19,196 bases of DNA, taken from assembly GCA_946479015.1 (NCBI GenBank), contig CAMLEQ010000021.1:1-19196 (forward strand), in the 5' to 3' direction. Positions within the stretch are counted from its first letter, which is position 1; every line of letters begins with the position of its first letter. Below, in pieces: positions 1 to 10,019 of the stretch. This DNA comes from an uncultured Gemmatimonadota bacterium. Its GTDB lineage: Bacteria; Gemmatimonadota; Gemmatimonadetes; Gemmatimonadales; Gemmatimonadaceae. The notes beneath the pieces are model-generated. The model was not told where the DNA came from and did not search any database. It saw only the letters and a program-made list of their open reading frames with translations. A program made the position numbers and the translations under genes.

Positions 1-2
1 TC

Positions 3-1070
3 CCCGGCGCGGACACCGACCGCGGAACGGTGTACGTGCGCTACGGCCCGCCCCCCGCGGTCATCACCTTCCCCCCCGATCCCGAGCGCCAGGGGGAGCA
101 CCGCATCCGGGTGCTCTGGTGGTACAGCACCGACGAGGCGTTCCTGTTCGACCAGCTCCCGACGTACCGCGTGGTGACGCTCGAGCCCGACGACCGGCGC
201 GAGTTCCGCAAGCTGCGCGACACGGTGCCCGTGGTGTGGGCGCTGGCGGGCGACGACCGGCACATGGACTCGGTGGACGTGCAGCTCGTGCGCTTCCGCG
301 CGGGCCCCGACTCCGCCGACGTGTTCGTGGCCGCGCACGTGCCGGTGGCGCGCATGGTCCAGGGGATCGACCTCGCGCGCGGGGCGCTCCAGGTGGACTT
401 CCAGGGCTACACGTGGCGCGCCGAGCCGTTGTTCGATCGCACCTTCCGCGAGGTGCTCGACTTCGGGCACGCCGACGCCGACCAGTACCGCAGCTGGTCC
501 ACGCGGGTGCACGCGGGTACTTTCCTGTACCGCGTGGAAGCGCTCCAGCCCGACGCGATGCGCGGCGCCCGCGGCGCGAGCCGCATCGAGGTGGCCGACG
601 AGTCGGGATTCGGCATGAGCGACCTGCTCGTCGCCGGGCGCGTCGCGCCGCGCCCCGGCGCGGGCGATGACCGCTGGAGCGACTTCGACATCACGCCGAA
701 CCTGGGACGCGTGAAGCGGGGGCAGCCGTTCGCGCTGCTCTGGGAAACCTACGGGCTCACTCCGAAGCACGGCACCGACGACTATCAAGTGTCCATCACG
801 CTCACGCGCGAGCGATCCGGCGGGTTGGCATCCTTCGCCGCGCGCATCATCGGCGGCGTCGCGGGCGCCGTGGGGCTCTCCCGCAGCGGCGCCGACCACG
901 TCGCGCTCACCTTCCCTCGCCAGGTCCCGGCGCGCCCGGTGGCCGTGGACTACATCGCGATCGACCTGGGGACGGCGCCGCCCGGCGCGTACAAGCTCCA
1001 GGTGGCGATCACCGACAACGTCACCCACCAGACGGTGACGAGAGAGAGCGCGGTGACGGTCGTCGAGTGA
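3..1070 (+). CDS. GWxTD domain-containing protein, 5'-truncated
   Basis: The reading frame is open to the left edge, so only the last 355 residues are present and the true start lies outside the window. The first visible residues, G-A-D-T-D-R-G followed by VYVRYGPP, match the core of the GWxTD domain, where a G-W-x-T-D-R-G stretch precedes a strand and a Y-G-P-P turn. The tryptophan is alanine here. A W-W-Y-S block follows (residues about 36-39), and the C-terminal half looks like a beta-rich domain. GWxTD proteins are mostly secreted or envelope-associated proteins of Bacteroidetes, Gemmatimonadota and relatives, with no settled function. The stop overlaps the queA start by four bases (GTGA). 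Family assignment rests on the N-terminal motif and should be good; the role is unknown. Confidence 0.75.
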   Translation, partial: PGADTDRGTVYVRYGPPPAVITFPPDPERQGEHRIRVLWWYSTDEAFLFDQLPTYRVVTLEPDDRREFRKLRDTVPVVWALAGDDRHMDSVDVQLVRFRAGPDSADVFVAAHVPVARMVQGIDLARGALQVDFQGYTWRAEPLFDRTFREVLDFGHADADQYRSWSTRVHAGTFLYRVEALQPDAMRGARGASRIEVADESGFGMSDLLVAGRVAPRPGAGDDRWSDFDITPNLGRVKRGQPFALLWETYGLTPKHGTDDYQVSITLTRERSGGLASFAARIIGGVAGAVGLSRSGADHVALTFPRQVPARPVAVDYIAIDLGTAPPGAYKLQVAITDNVTHQTVTRESAVTVVE

Positions 1071-2057
1071 CGGCGGGCGATCGCACCTCCGATTACGACT
1101 TCGCGCTCCCCGCCGAGCGGATCGCGCAGAGTCCCCTCGACCGCCGCGATGAGAGCCGCCTCATGGTCGTGGAGCGCGCGACGGGGCGCATCACCCACGG
1201 CGTGTTCCGCGACCTCGCCGCGCTCGTGGCGCCCGGCGACGCGCTCGTGCTCAACACCACGCGCGTCATCCGCGCGCGCCTCCTCGCGCGCCGCGACTCC
1301 GGCGCGCCGGCGGAGGTGCTGCTGCTCCGTCCCCTCGGCGAGGACCGCTTCGAGGCGATGGTGAGCCCCGGGGGGAAGCTGCGCCCTGGACGCACGGTGC
1401 ACGTCGCTCCGGGGTTCGACGTGGAGATCCTCGAGATCACCGAGCGCCGCACACGCATCGTGCGCCTGCGCACCGCCGGGGAGGACGCGATGGCCGCCGT
1501 GGAGCGCTACGGGCACATCCCGCTCCCGCCGTACATCGCGCGCGGCGACACGGCGGCCGATGCCGAGCGCTATCAGACCGTGTACGCGCGGGAGCGCGGC
1601 TCCGTCGCCGCCCCCACCGCCGGCCTGCACTTCACCCCCGAGCTCCTCGACGCGCTGGCCGCCCGCGGCGTGCGGCGCGTGGACGTGCTGCTCCACGTGG
1701 GCGCGGGCACGTTCAAGCCAGTGGAGGTGGAAGACCCGGCGGAGCACGTGATGCACGAGGAGTGGTACGACGTCTCCGCCGAGGCCGCGCGCGCGCTGAA
1801 CGAGACGCGCGCGCGGGGCGGCGCGATCTGGGCGGTGGGCACCACGAGCACGCGTACTCTCGAGAGCGTGGCGCGCGAGGACGGCACCTTCGCGCCCGCA
1901 TCCGGCGAGACCCGCATCTTCATCCGTCCACCGTACCGCGTCCGCGGCGTGGACAAACTCGTCACGAATTTTCATCTTCCCCGGTCCACGCTCGTCATGC
2001 TCGTCGCCGCCTTCGCCGGCTACGACCTCACGATGCGGGCGTACCGAGAGGCGATCG

Positions 2058-4057
<2,000 letters not shown>

Positions 4058-4061
<4 letters not shown>

Positions 4062-4615
4062 GCCTGCTCGACATCCACGTCCTCGGCTCGCCGATCCTGC
4101 GGCAGGAGACGCGGCCGGTGGAGGTCGTCACCGACGAGCTCCGCCGGCTCGCCGACGACATGTTCGAGACCATGTACGCCGCCCGCGGGATCGGCCTCGC
4201 CGCGCCCCAGGTGGGGCACAGCGAGCGCATCGCCGTGGTGGACGTGGACGATCGGCCGCTCGTGGTCATCAACCCCGAGATCGTGCTCGCCGAGGGGCGC
4301 CAGAAGGGGGAGGAGGGGTGCCTCTCCATCCCCGACATCTACGGCGACGTGGAGCGGGCGATGCGGGTGGTGGTGCGCGCCCTCGATCGCGACGGCGCGC
4401 CGTACGAGATCGACGCCACGGAGCTCCTGGCTCGCTGTCTCCTGCACGAGATCGACCACCTGCACGGCCGGCTGTTCATCGACTACCTGAGCCTCGTCAA
4501 GCGGCGCTCCGCGCTCGCGAAGTGGGAGAAGCTGCGGAAGGGGGAGACCTCCCACATCCGCAAGGTGCAGCCCCGGCAGGTGGCGGAGCACCACCACCGC
4601 GACGAGGAGCTGTAG
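4058..4615 (+). CDS. def: peptide deformylase
   Basis: Peptide deformylase removes the N-formyl group from new proteins in the cytoplasm. The 185-residue product has the three family motifs: G-I-G-L-A-A-P-Q (residues 44-51), E-G-C-L-S (Cys88 binds the metal) and H-E-I-D-H (His130 and His134 bind the metal, Glu131 is the catalytic acid-base). The GTG start overlaps the yajC stop by four bases, which fits the short N-terminus of the family (S-L-L-D-I-H-V-L-G). The C-terminal tail after about residue 160 is basic and ends with three histidines and an acidic stretch; this goes beyond the catalytic core and is probably disordered. fmt follows after one base, which is the classic def-fmt pair. Confidence 0.97.
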
Positions 4616-4616
4616 G

Positions 4617-5579
4617 GTGCGCGTCCTCTTCTGGGGGACGTCGGAGTTCGCCCTCCCCCCGCTCCGCGCGCTGGTCGGGGAGGGGTTCGATCTCGCTGGC
4701 GTGGTGACGCAGCCCGACCGGCCGGTGGGGCGCTCGCGCTCCACCATGCGGCCGCCGCCGGTGAAGGAGTGCGCGGTGGCGGAGGGGATTCCGGTGCTCC
4801 AGCCCGAGCGGCCGCGCGGCGAGGGCTTCCTGCGCGAGATCGCGGAGCTGGAGCCGGAGATCTCCGTGGTGGTGTCGTACGGGCACATCCTGCCGGCGGA
4901 AGCGATCGCGCTCCCGCCGATGGGCACCGTGAACGTCCATGCTTCGCTCCTCCCCAAGCTGCGCGGCGCGTCGCCCATCCAGGCCGCGATCCGCGACGGC
5001 TTCATCGAGACCGGCGTGACCATCATGCGCATGGTGCCGGCGCTCGACGCGGGGCCGATCATCCTGCAGGCGCGCACGCCGATCGCCCCCGACGAGACGG
5101 CGGGGGAGTTGGAGCTCCGGCTCTCCGAGCTCGGCGCGCTCGCGCTGGTCGAGGCGCTCACGCTCCTGTCGCTCGGCCAGGCGAGCGAGCGCGCGCAGGA
5201 CGAGGCGGCCGCCACGTACGCGGGGAAGATCGACCGCGACATGGCGCGCGTGCCGTGGAGCGAGGGGTGCGGCGTGGTGGCGCGGCTCATCCGCGCGTAC
5301 GATCCGAAGCCGGGGGCGCACACCACGCTGCGGGGGGAGGAGGTGAAGCTCTTCGGCGCCATGGAGACGGACGAGGCCGGAGACGAGGGGGGACGCCGTC
5401 CCGGCCAGGTGCTCGCCATCGACGCGGACGGGATGCTCGTGGCGTGCGGCGACGGCGCCGTCCGGATCGCCTTCGCGCAGCCGGCGGGGAAGAAGCGCAT
5501 GGACGTGAGCGCATGGGCCCGCGGGCGCGGGGTGGCGGCAGGTGACGTCTTCGGCACCGACGGCGCGGGAGACACGTAG
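4617..5579 (+). CDS. fmt: methionyl-tRNA formyltransferase
   Basis: Fmt formylates initiator Met-tRNA using 10-formyl-tetrahydrofolate. The 320-residue product has the usual length. It begins with R-V-L-F-W-G-T-S-E-F-A, the standard N-terminal strand and loop. The catalytic triad is present as Asn106 and His108 in V-N-V-H-A-S-L-L-P and Asp144 in A-L-D-A-G-P, with L-R-G-A-S-P-I between them. A C-terminal domain of about 100 residues with Y-D-P-K-P-G-A is also typical. The GTG start lies one base after the def stop and gives the exact family N-terminus. A 9-bp hairpin lies ten bases downstream of the stop, before the thiazole genes. Confidence 0.97.
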   Translation: MRVLFWGTSEFALPPLRALVGEGFDLAGVVTQPDRPVGRSRSTMRPPPVKECAVAEGIPVLQPERPRGEGFLREIAELEPEISVVVSYGHILPAEAIALPPMGTVNVHASLLPKLRGASPIQAAIRDGFIETGVTIMRMVPALDAGPIILQARTPIAPDETAGELELRLSELGALALVEALTLLSLGQASERAQDEAAATYAGKIDRDMARVPWSEGCGVVARLIRAYDPKPGAHTTLRGEEVKLFGAMETDEAGDEGGRRPGQVLAIDADGMLVACGDGAVRIAFAQPAGKKRMDVSAWARGRGVAAGDVFGTDGAGDT

Positions 5580-5588
5580 GATCGCATG

Positions 5589-5609
5589 GACGCGGCCGCT
5601 GGCCGCGTC
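5589..5609 (+). other. perfect 9-bp inverted repeat between fmt and the thiazole genes
   Basis: GACGCGGCC, a GCT loop, then GGCCGCGTC forms an uninterrupted 9-bp GC-rich stem starting ten bases after the fmt stop. No T-run follows it, so it does not look like a standard intrinsic terminator. It could be an attenuator, a processing or stability element, or chance in GC-rich DNA. It lies before the GTG at 5641 that best fits the next gene. Confidence 0.45.
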
Positions 5610-5640
5610 GCCGGCACCCCCTTCCACCCTGCCCACCTCG

Positions 5641-6270
5641 GTGATCCCCGTCATCCACGCCGTCACCGATGACCTCGTGCTCGGCCGCCCCGATTTCCTG
5701 GAGCGCGCGCGCGGGGTCATGCGCGCGCTCGGCCCGCGCGGGGCGCTGCACCTGCGCGGGCACCTCCACCCGGCCGCGCGGATCTACGAGCTGGCGGTGG
5801 CGCTCCGCCCCCTCCAGGAGCGCACCGGGTGCTGGGTGGTGGTGAACGACCGCGTGGACGCGGCGCTCGCCGCCGGCGCGCGAGGGGCGCAGCTCACATC
5901 GCGCTCCATCACCGTGGGCGACGCGCGTCGCATCGCGCCCGCGCTCGCGCTCGGGGCCAGCGTGCACGCTGCGGGCGAAGCGTGCGTGGCGGCCGACGCC
6001 GGCGCGGACTGGGTGGTGGCGGGACACGTCTGGGCCACGCCGTCGCACGAGGGGACGCCGGGACGCGGCCTCGCGCTCGTGACGGCCGTCACGGCGGCCG
6101 CGCACGTCCCATGCATCGCCATCGGTGGCGTGCGCCCCGCGCGCATGGCGGCGCTGCTCGATGCCGGCGCGCACGGCGTCGCCGCGATCAGCGGAATCTG
6201 GGGCGCGAGCGATGCCGAACGCGCGGCGATCGACTATCTTTCCACCTATGACACGCATCGCGGCGGATAG
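5641..6270 (+). CDS. tenI: TenI-like thiazole tautomerase / thiamine phosphate synthase family protein
   Basis: The 209-residue product is a ThiE/TenI-type TIM barrel. Visible blocks are H-A-V-T-D (6-10), V-N-D-R-V-D-A-A (68-75), G-A-x-V-H-A (106-110), A-G-H-V-W-A-T-P-S-H-E-G-x-P-x-R-G-L (127-143) and C-I-A-I-G-G-V (158-164). The G-H-V-x-x-T block with His129 followed by a P-x-R-G-L motif is typical of Bacillus TenI, which aromatises the thiazole product of ThiG. The ThiE blocks V-H-L-G-Q and the lysine in the pyrimidine site appear to be missing. ThiS and ThiG downstream support a thiazole role. GTG 5641 gives the family's normal length; a longer frame reaches back to GTG 5542, inside fmt, and adds 33 unconserved residues. 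ThiE activity cannot be excluded. Confidence 0.8.
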   Translation: MIPVIHAVTDDLVLGRPDFLERARGVMRALGPRGALHLRGHLHPAARIYELAVALRPLQERTGCWVVVNDRVDAALAAGARGAQLTSRSITVGDARRIAPALALGASVHAAGEACVAADAGADWVVAGHVWATPSHEGTPGRGLALVTAVTAAAHVPCIAIGGVRPARMAALLDAGAHGVAAISGIWGASDAERAAIDYLSTYDTHRGG

Positions 6271-6481
6271 CGACAGCATCACGCCCGTCGTGAACGGCGA
6301 GCCCCGCTCGCTCCCGGCGGGAAGCACCCTCGGCGATCTCCTGCGCGCCTTCGAGCTCGACCCGCGCATGGTGGTGGTCGAGCACAATCGGGTGATCCTG
6401 CGCGACCGCTCCCGCTTCGACTCGCTCGCGCTCGCCTCCGGCGACGCGATCGAGATCGTGCACTTCGTCGGAGGAGGCTGA
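6248..6481 (+). CDS. thiS: sulfur carrier protein ThiS
   Basis: ThiS is the ubiquitin-like carrier that brings sulfur, as a C-terminal thiocarboxylate, to ThiG for thiazole ring formation. The 77-residue product has the beta-grasp pattern: V-V-N-G-E-P (14-19), an L-G-D-L-L helix, then V-V-V-E-H-N-R-V-I (42-50) and I-E-I-V-H-F-V-G-G-G at the end. The terminal Gly-Gly is required for activation by ThiF, which is not in this window. The first ten or so residues are extra compared with the shortest family members. The ATG overlaps the upstream gene by 23 bases, and thiG follows after one base. Confidence 0.93.
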   Translation: MTRIAADSDSITPVVNGEPRSLPAGSTLGDLLRAFELDPRMVVVEHNRVILRDRSRFDSLALASGDAIEIVHFVGGG

Positions 6482-6482
6482 G

Positions 6483-7280
6483 GTGACGACCCTCGCTGCG
6501 CCCACGCTCGATACCCCCCTCGTGATCGCCGACCGGGAGTTCCGTTCGCGGCTGCTCGTCGGCACGGGAAAGTACGCGTCGAACGAGAGCATGGTGCGGG
6601 CGATCGAAGCCTCCGGCGCGGAGGTGGTCACCGTGGCGGTGCGCCGCGTGGACCTCGACCGCCGCAACGCCGAGGGGATCCTGCACCACCTCGACCCGTC
6701 CCGCTTCTTCCTGCTCGCGAACACCGCCGGCTGCTTCACCGCGGACGACGCGATCCGCTACGCGCGGCTCGCGCGCGCGGCGGGGTTCAACGAGTGGATC
6801 AAGCTCGAGGTGATCGGCGATCAGGAGACGCTCCTCCCCGACGCCGCGGGGCTGCTCGAGGCCACGCGCGTGCTCGCCGCCGAGGGGTTCAAGGTGATGG
6901 CGTACACGAACGACGATCTCGTCACGGCGCTCCGGTTGGAGGATGCGGGGGCGGTGGCGGTGATGCCGCTCGCCTCTCCCATCGGCTCCGGGCTGGGGCT
7001 CCTCAACCCGTTCTCCATCCGCACGATCAAGCACCGCCTCGGCGTGCCGGTGCTCGTCGATGCCGGCGTGGGAACGGCGTCCGATGCGTGCGTGACGATG
7101 GAGCAGGGGGTGGATGGGATCCTGATGAACACCGCCCTCGCGGCGGCGAGCGATCCGGTGCGCATGGCGTCCGCGATGCGGCTCGCCGTGGAGGCGGGGC
7201 GGTTGGCGTATCTCGCGGGGCGGATGCCGCGCCGGGAGGTGGCGGTGCCCTCCTCGCCCACCACGGGGATGCTCGGGTGA
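6483..7280 (+). CDS. thiG: thiazole synthase ThiG
   Basis: ThiG condenses deoxyxylulose 5-phosphate, dehydroglycine and ThiS thiocarboxylate into the thiazole phosphate of thiamine. The 265-residue product is a TIM barrel of normal size. It carries R-S-R-L-L-V-G-T-G-K-Y (21-31), V-T-V-A-V-R-R (49-55), the Schiff-base lysine in W-I-K-L-E-V (Lys107), V-M-P-L-A-S-P-I-G-S-G and V-L-V-D-A-G-V-G-T. GTG 6483 has a strong purine-rich ribosome site (GGAGGAGG at about 6470-6477, at the end of thiS), one of the clearest in the window. The stop overlaps the rsmB start by four bases. Confidence 0.97.
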   Translation: MTTLAAPTLDTPLVIADREFRSRLLVGTGKYASNESMVRAIEASGAEVVTVAVRRVDLDRRNAEGILHHLDPSRFFLLANTAGCFTADDAIRYARLARAAGFNEWIKLEVIGDQETLLPDAAGLLEATRVLAAEGFKVMAYTNDDLVTALRLEDAGAVAVMPLASPIGSGLGLLNPFSIRTIKHRLGVPVLVDAGVGTASDACVTMEQGVDGILMNTALAAASDPVRMASAMRLAVEAGRLAYLAGRMPRREVAVPSSPTTGMLG

Positions 7281-8632
7281 ACGACTCGCGCCCACAGCTC
7301 GCTCGCGCCATCGGCGATGCGGGCGCCGTGACCGACGCCCGTCGCGTCGCCGCGGAGTTGTGCGCGGACCTCCGGCGCGGCGAGCTGCTCGATCCGGCGT
7401 TCGAGGCGCGCGGGAGCGTGCTCGACGCGCGCGACCGGCGGTGGACGCAGGAGCTGGTCTACGGCATGCTCCGCCGCCGCGCCGTGCTCGATGCGTACCT
7501 GGACGCGCGGGTGAAGGGGGGGCTCGCGCGCCTCGACCCCGATCTCATCGACCTGCTGCGCCTCGGCGTGTACCAGCTCCTCGCCATGCGCAGTGTGCCG
7601 GCGTACGCGGCGATCGCGCAGACGGTGGAGCTGACCAAGCAGCGCCACGGGATCGGCGCGAGCAAGCTGGCGAACGCCGTGCTCCGTCGCGTGGACCGCG
7701 AGCGCGAGGCGCTGGAGCTCCCCGCCACGGGTGACCCGGTGGAGGCGCTCTCGCTCCGCTACTCGCACCCGCGGTGGCTCGTGGCGCGCTGGGTCGCGCG
7801 GTGGGGCGCGGCGGAGACGGAGCGACTGCTCGCCGCCAACAACTCCGAGGCGCCCACCGTGCTCCGCCCGTACGGGATCGTGCACGAGCAGCTCGAGGCG
7901 ACGCTCGAGTCGGCGGGCGTGCACGTGGAGGACGTCCCGCTCGTGCCGGACAGCATCCAGCTCGGCCCGGGCGTGGCGCTCACCGAGCTGGGAGCGTTCC
8001 GGAAGGGGCTCTTCTTCGTGCAGGACCCCGGGTCCACGCTCGTCACGCGCTACGCCGCCGTGCCGGCGGGGGCGGAGGTGGCCGACCTGTGCGCCGCGCC
8101 CGGCGGCAAGACGCTGGAGCTCTCGCGCACGGCATCGACGGTGATCGCCTCCGACCGGTCGTTCGCGCGCATGCGGCGCGTGGTCGCGAACGCACGCCGC
8201 GTGGAGGCGCGCGGCGTGCTTCCCATGGTCGCCGACGCGCGGCACCCCGCCATCCGTCCCATGGACGCGGTGCTGGTGGACGTGCCGTGCACGGGAACGG
8301 GCACCTTCCGCCGCCACCCCGATGCGCGCTGGCGGCTCAAGATCTCCGACCTGGCGGTGATGGCGGCGCTGCAGCGGAGCATCATCCGCGCGGCGGCGTC
8401 GGTGGTGCGCCCCGGTGGGCTGCTGGTGTACAGCACCTGCTCGCTGGAGCCGGAGGAGAACGACGCGCAGATCGAGAGCTTCCTGGCGGAGTTCCCCGAC
8501 TGGCATCTGGAGCCGCCGCCAGAGGGCGCGGTGAGCGCATCGGTGCTCGACGCGGGGCGGCTGCGCGTGCTGCCGCAGCGGCACGGCGTGGACGGCGCGT
8601 TCGCGGCGCGGCTGCGGCGGGGGCGCGCGTGA
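7277..8632 (+). CDS. rsmB: 16S rRNA (cytosine-967-C5)-methyltransferase RsmB
   Basis: RsmB methylates C967 of 16S rRNA using SAM. The 451-residue product has an N-terminal NusB-like RNA-binding domain (about 15-150, with R-R-W-T-Q-E-L-V-Y-G and a D-L-L-R-L-G-V-Y-Q-L block) and a C-terminal Rossmann methyltransferase. The SAM site is D-L-C-A-A-P-G-G-K-T. The two cysteines of the family are present: Cys338 in D-V-P-C-T-G-T-G-T and the nucleophile Cys388 in Y-S-T-C-S-L-E-P-E-E-N. The C-terminus ends in the usual hydrophobic-basic stretch. The start is the GTG of the four-base overlap with thiG, and the end overlaps the PASTA gene in the same way. In Bacillus this gene also follows def-fmt. Confidence 0.95.
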   Translation: MNDSRPQLARAIGDAGAVTDARRVAAELCADLRRGELLDPAFEARGSVLDARDRRWTQELVYGMLRRRAVLDAYLDARVKGGLARLDPDLIDLLRLGVYQLLAMRSVPAYAAIAQTVELTKQRHGIGASKLANAVLRRVDREREALELPATGDPVEALSLRYSHPRWLVARWVARWGAAETERLLAANNSEAPTVLRPYGIVHEQLEATLESAGVHVEDVPLVPDSIQLGPGVALTELGAFRKGLFFVQDPGSTLVTRYAAVPAGAEVADLCAAPGGKTLELSRTASTVIASDRSFARMRRVVANARRVEARGVLPMVADARHPAIRPMDAVLVDVPCTGTGTFRRHPDARWRLKISDLAVMAALQRSIIRAAASVVRPGGLLVYSTCSLEPEENDAQIESFLAEFPDWHLEPPPEGAVSASVLDAGRLRVLPQRHGVDGAFAARLRRGRA

Positions 8633-9357
8633 AGGGGCGCGGGCTCGCGCGGCGCGGCATTCCGTACGTGGTGGCGGCCACCAGCGGCTTCCTCCTCGCC
8701 TACCTCATCGTCGCGCTCTTCATCTTCCCGGCCAAGCTCATCTCGAGCGACCAGCCGGTGCCGAACGTGACGGGGATCGGCTACGACAGCGCGGTGGCGC
8801 GGCTGAAGCGCGCCGGCTTCAAGCCGAAGCGGGGGGAGCAGCGCTACACCACCGGGGCGCCGGAGGGCGCCGTGCTCTCGCAATCGCCGGTGGCCGGCGC
8901 GGTGGAGCCGAAGGGGACGGACGTGGTGCTCGACGTGAGCCGCGGCCAGCGAACGGGAGAGGTGCCGAGGCTGGTGGGGCTCACGCGGCAACAGGCGGAG
9001 CTCGCGATCCAGAACGCCGGCCTCGATGTGGGCGACGTCACGGAGACCGAGAACGACGCGCCGCGGGGGCAGGTGCTCTCCTCTTCCCCGGACGGCGGCG
9101 CCCGGGTGCCGATCCCCTCCGCGGTGTCGTTCGTCGTGAGCGACGGGCCCGCCACGGTGCGCATCCCCGACGTGACCGGGCAGGACTACGCCGCCGCGCG
9201 CTCGCTGCTCGCGCAACTCGGCTTCGCGGTGGGGGAGGTGCGCGTGGACAGCACCAGCGCCCTCCCCCCCAACACCGTCATCGGCCAGACCCCCGCCGCG
9301 CACAGTGCAGCGCCGGCGGGCGCCACCGTGACCCTCACCATCTCCGCCGGTCCATGA
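8629..9357 (+). CDS. PASTA domain membrane protein without a kinase domain
   Basis: The 242-residue product has a short basic cytoplasmic end, one membrane helix (about residues 12-33) and three PASTA repeats outside: about 43-106, 111-174 and 178-242. Each shows the family pattern of a V-P-x-V/L-x-G start, an A-x-x-x-L-x-x-A-G-F/L helix, and a G-x-V-L-x-Q/S-x-P turn before a final strand. PASTA domains bind muropeptides or beta-lactam-like ligands in Ser/Thr kinases and penicillin-binding proteins. No kinase or transpeptidase domain is present, so it probably acts as a cell-wall-binding membrane protein with an unknown partner. The GTG start overlaps rsmB by four bases and the end overlaps rpe. 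Its place between rsmB and rpe is where Bacillus has prpC-prkC-rsgA. Confidence 0.88.
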   Translation: MKGRGLARRGIPYVVAATSGFLLAYLIVALFIFPAKLISSDQPVPNVTGIGYDSAVARLKRAGFKPKRGEQRYTTGAPEGAVLSQSPVAGAVEPKGTDVVLDVSRGQRTGEVPRLVGLTRQQAELAIQNAGLDVGDVTETENDAPRGQVLSSSPDGGARVPIPSAVSFVVSDGPATVRIPDVTGQDYAAARSLLAQLGFAVGEVRVDSTSALPPNTVIGQTPAAHSAAPAGATVTLTISAGP

Positions 9358-10019
9358 GCGTCCGCATCGCCCCTTCCGTGCTCAGCGCCGACTTCGCGCG
9401 CCTCGCCGACGAGATCGCCCGCATCGAGGCGGGCGGCGCCGACTGGCTGCACGTCGACGTCATGGACGGACGCTTCGTCCCCAACCTCACCTTCGGCGCG
9501 AAGGTGATCGAGACGCTGCGCGGGCTCACCGAGCTGCCGCTCGACGTCCACCTCATGGTGGTGGAGCCGGAGAAGTACTTCGACACGTTCGCCAAGGCCG
9601 GCGCGTCCACGCTCACCATCCACGTGGAGGTGTCGCCGCACCTGCATCGCCAGCTCTGCCGCATCAAGGAGCTCGGCTGCCTCGCCGGCGCGTCGCTCAA
9701 TCCGAGCACGCCGCTCGACACCGTACAGGAGGTGGCGGCGGACCTCGACCTGCTCCTGGTGATGACGGTGAACCCCGGGTTCGGCGGGCAGTCGTTCATT
9801 CGCCGGTCGGTGGACAAGGTGCGCCGCGCGCGAGCGCTGCTCGACGCGGCGGGAAGCCGCGCGCTGCTCGAGGTGGACGGGGGGATCAACCGCGCCACCA
9901 TCGCCGAGGTGTGGCGCGCCGGCGCCGACACGTTCGTGGCCGGACACGCGGTGTTCGGCGCGAGCGATCCCGGCGCCGAGATCGCGGCGCTCCGGCAACG
10001 GTGCATGGAGGTCGCATGA
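9354..10019 (+). CDS. rpe: ribulose-phosphate 3-epimerase
   Basis: Rpe interconverts ribulose 5-phosphate and xylulose 5-phosphate in the pentose phosphate pathway. The 221-residue product has normal length and all metal-site residues: His33 and Asp35 in H-V-D-V-M-D-G, His66 in D-V-H-L-M-V, and Asp175 in E-V-D-G-G-I. The opening I-A-P-S-V-L-S-A-D-F and the phosphate loop V-N-P-G-F-G-G-Q-S-F are standard. The ATG start lies in a four-base overlap with the PASTA gene, and the end overlaps the thioredoxin gene in the same way. Confidence 0.98.
   Translation: MSVRIAPSVLSADFARLADEIARIEAGGADWLHVDVMDGRFVPNLTFGAKVIETLRGLTELPLDVHLMVVEPEKYFDTFAKAGASTLTIHVEVSPHLHRQLCRIKELGCLAGASLNPSTPLDTVQEVAADLDLLLVMTVNPGFGGQSFIRRSVDKVRRARALLDAAGSRALLEVDGGINRATIAEVWRAGADTFVAGHAVFGASDPGAEIAALRQRCMEVA

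Noticed and set aside
5580..5641. thiamine (TPP) riboswitch before the thiazole genes
   Set aside because: I looked for the conserved CTGAGA and its partner segments and did not find them; the gap is also too short.
5542..6270. longer start for the TenI-like gene at GTG 5542
   Set aside because: It would begin inside fmt, add 33 unconserved residues and read through the hairpin; GTG 5641 matches the family's length.
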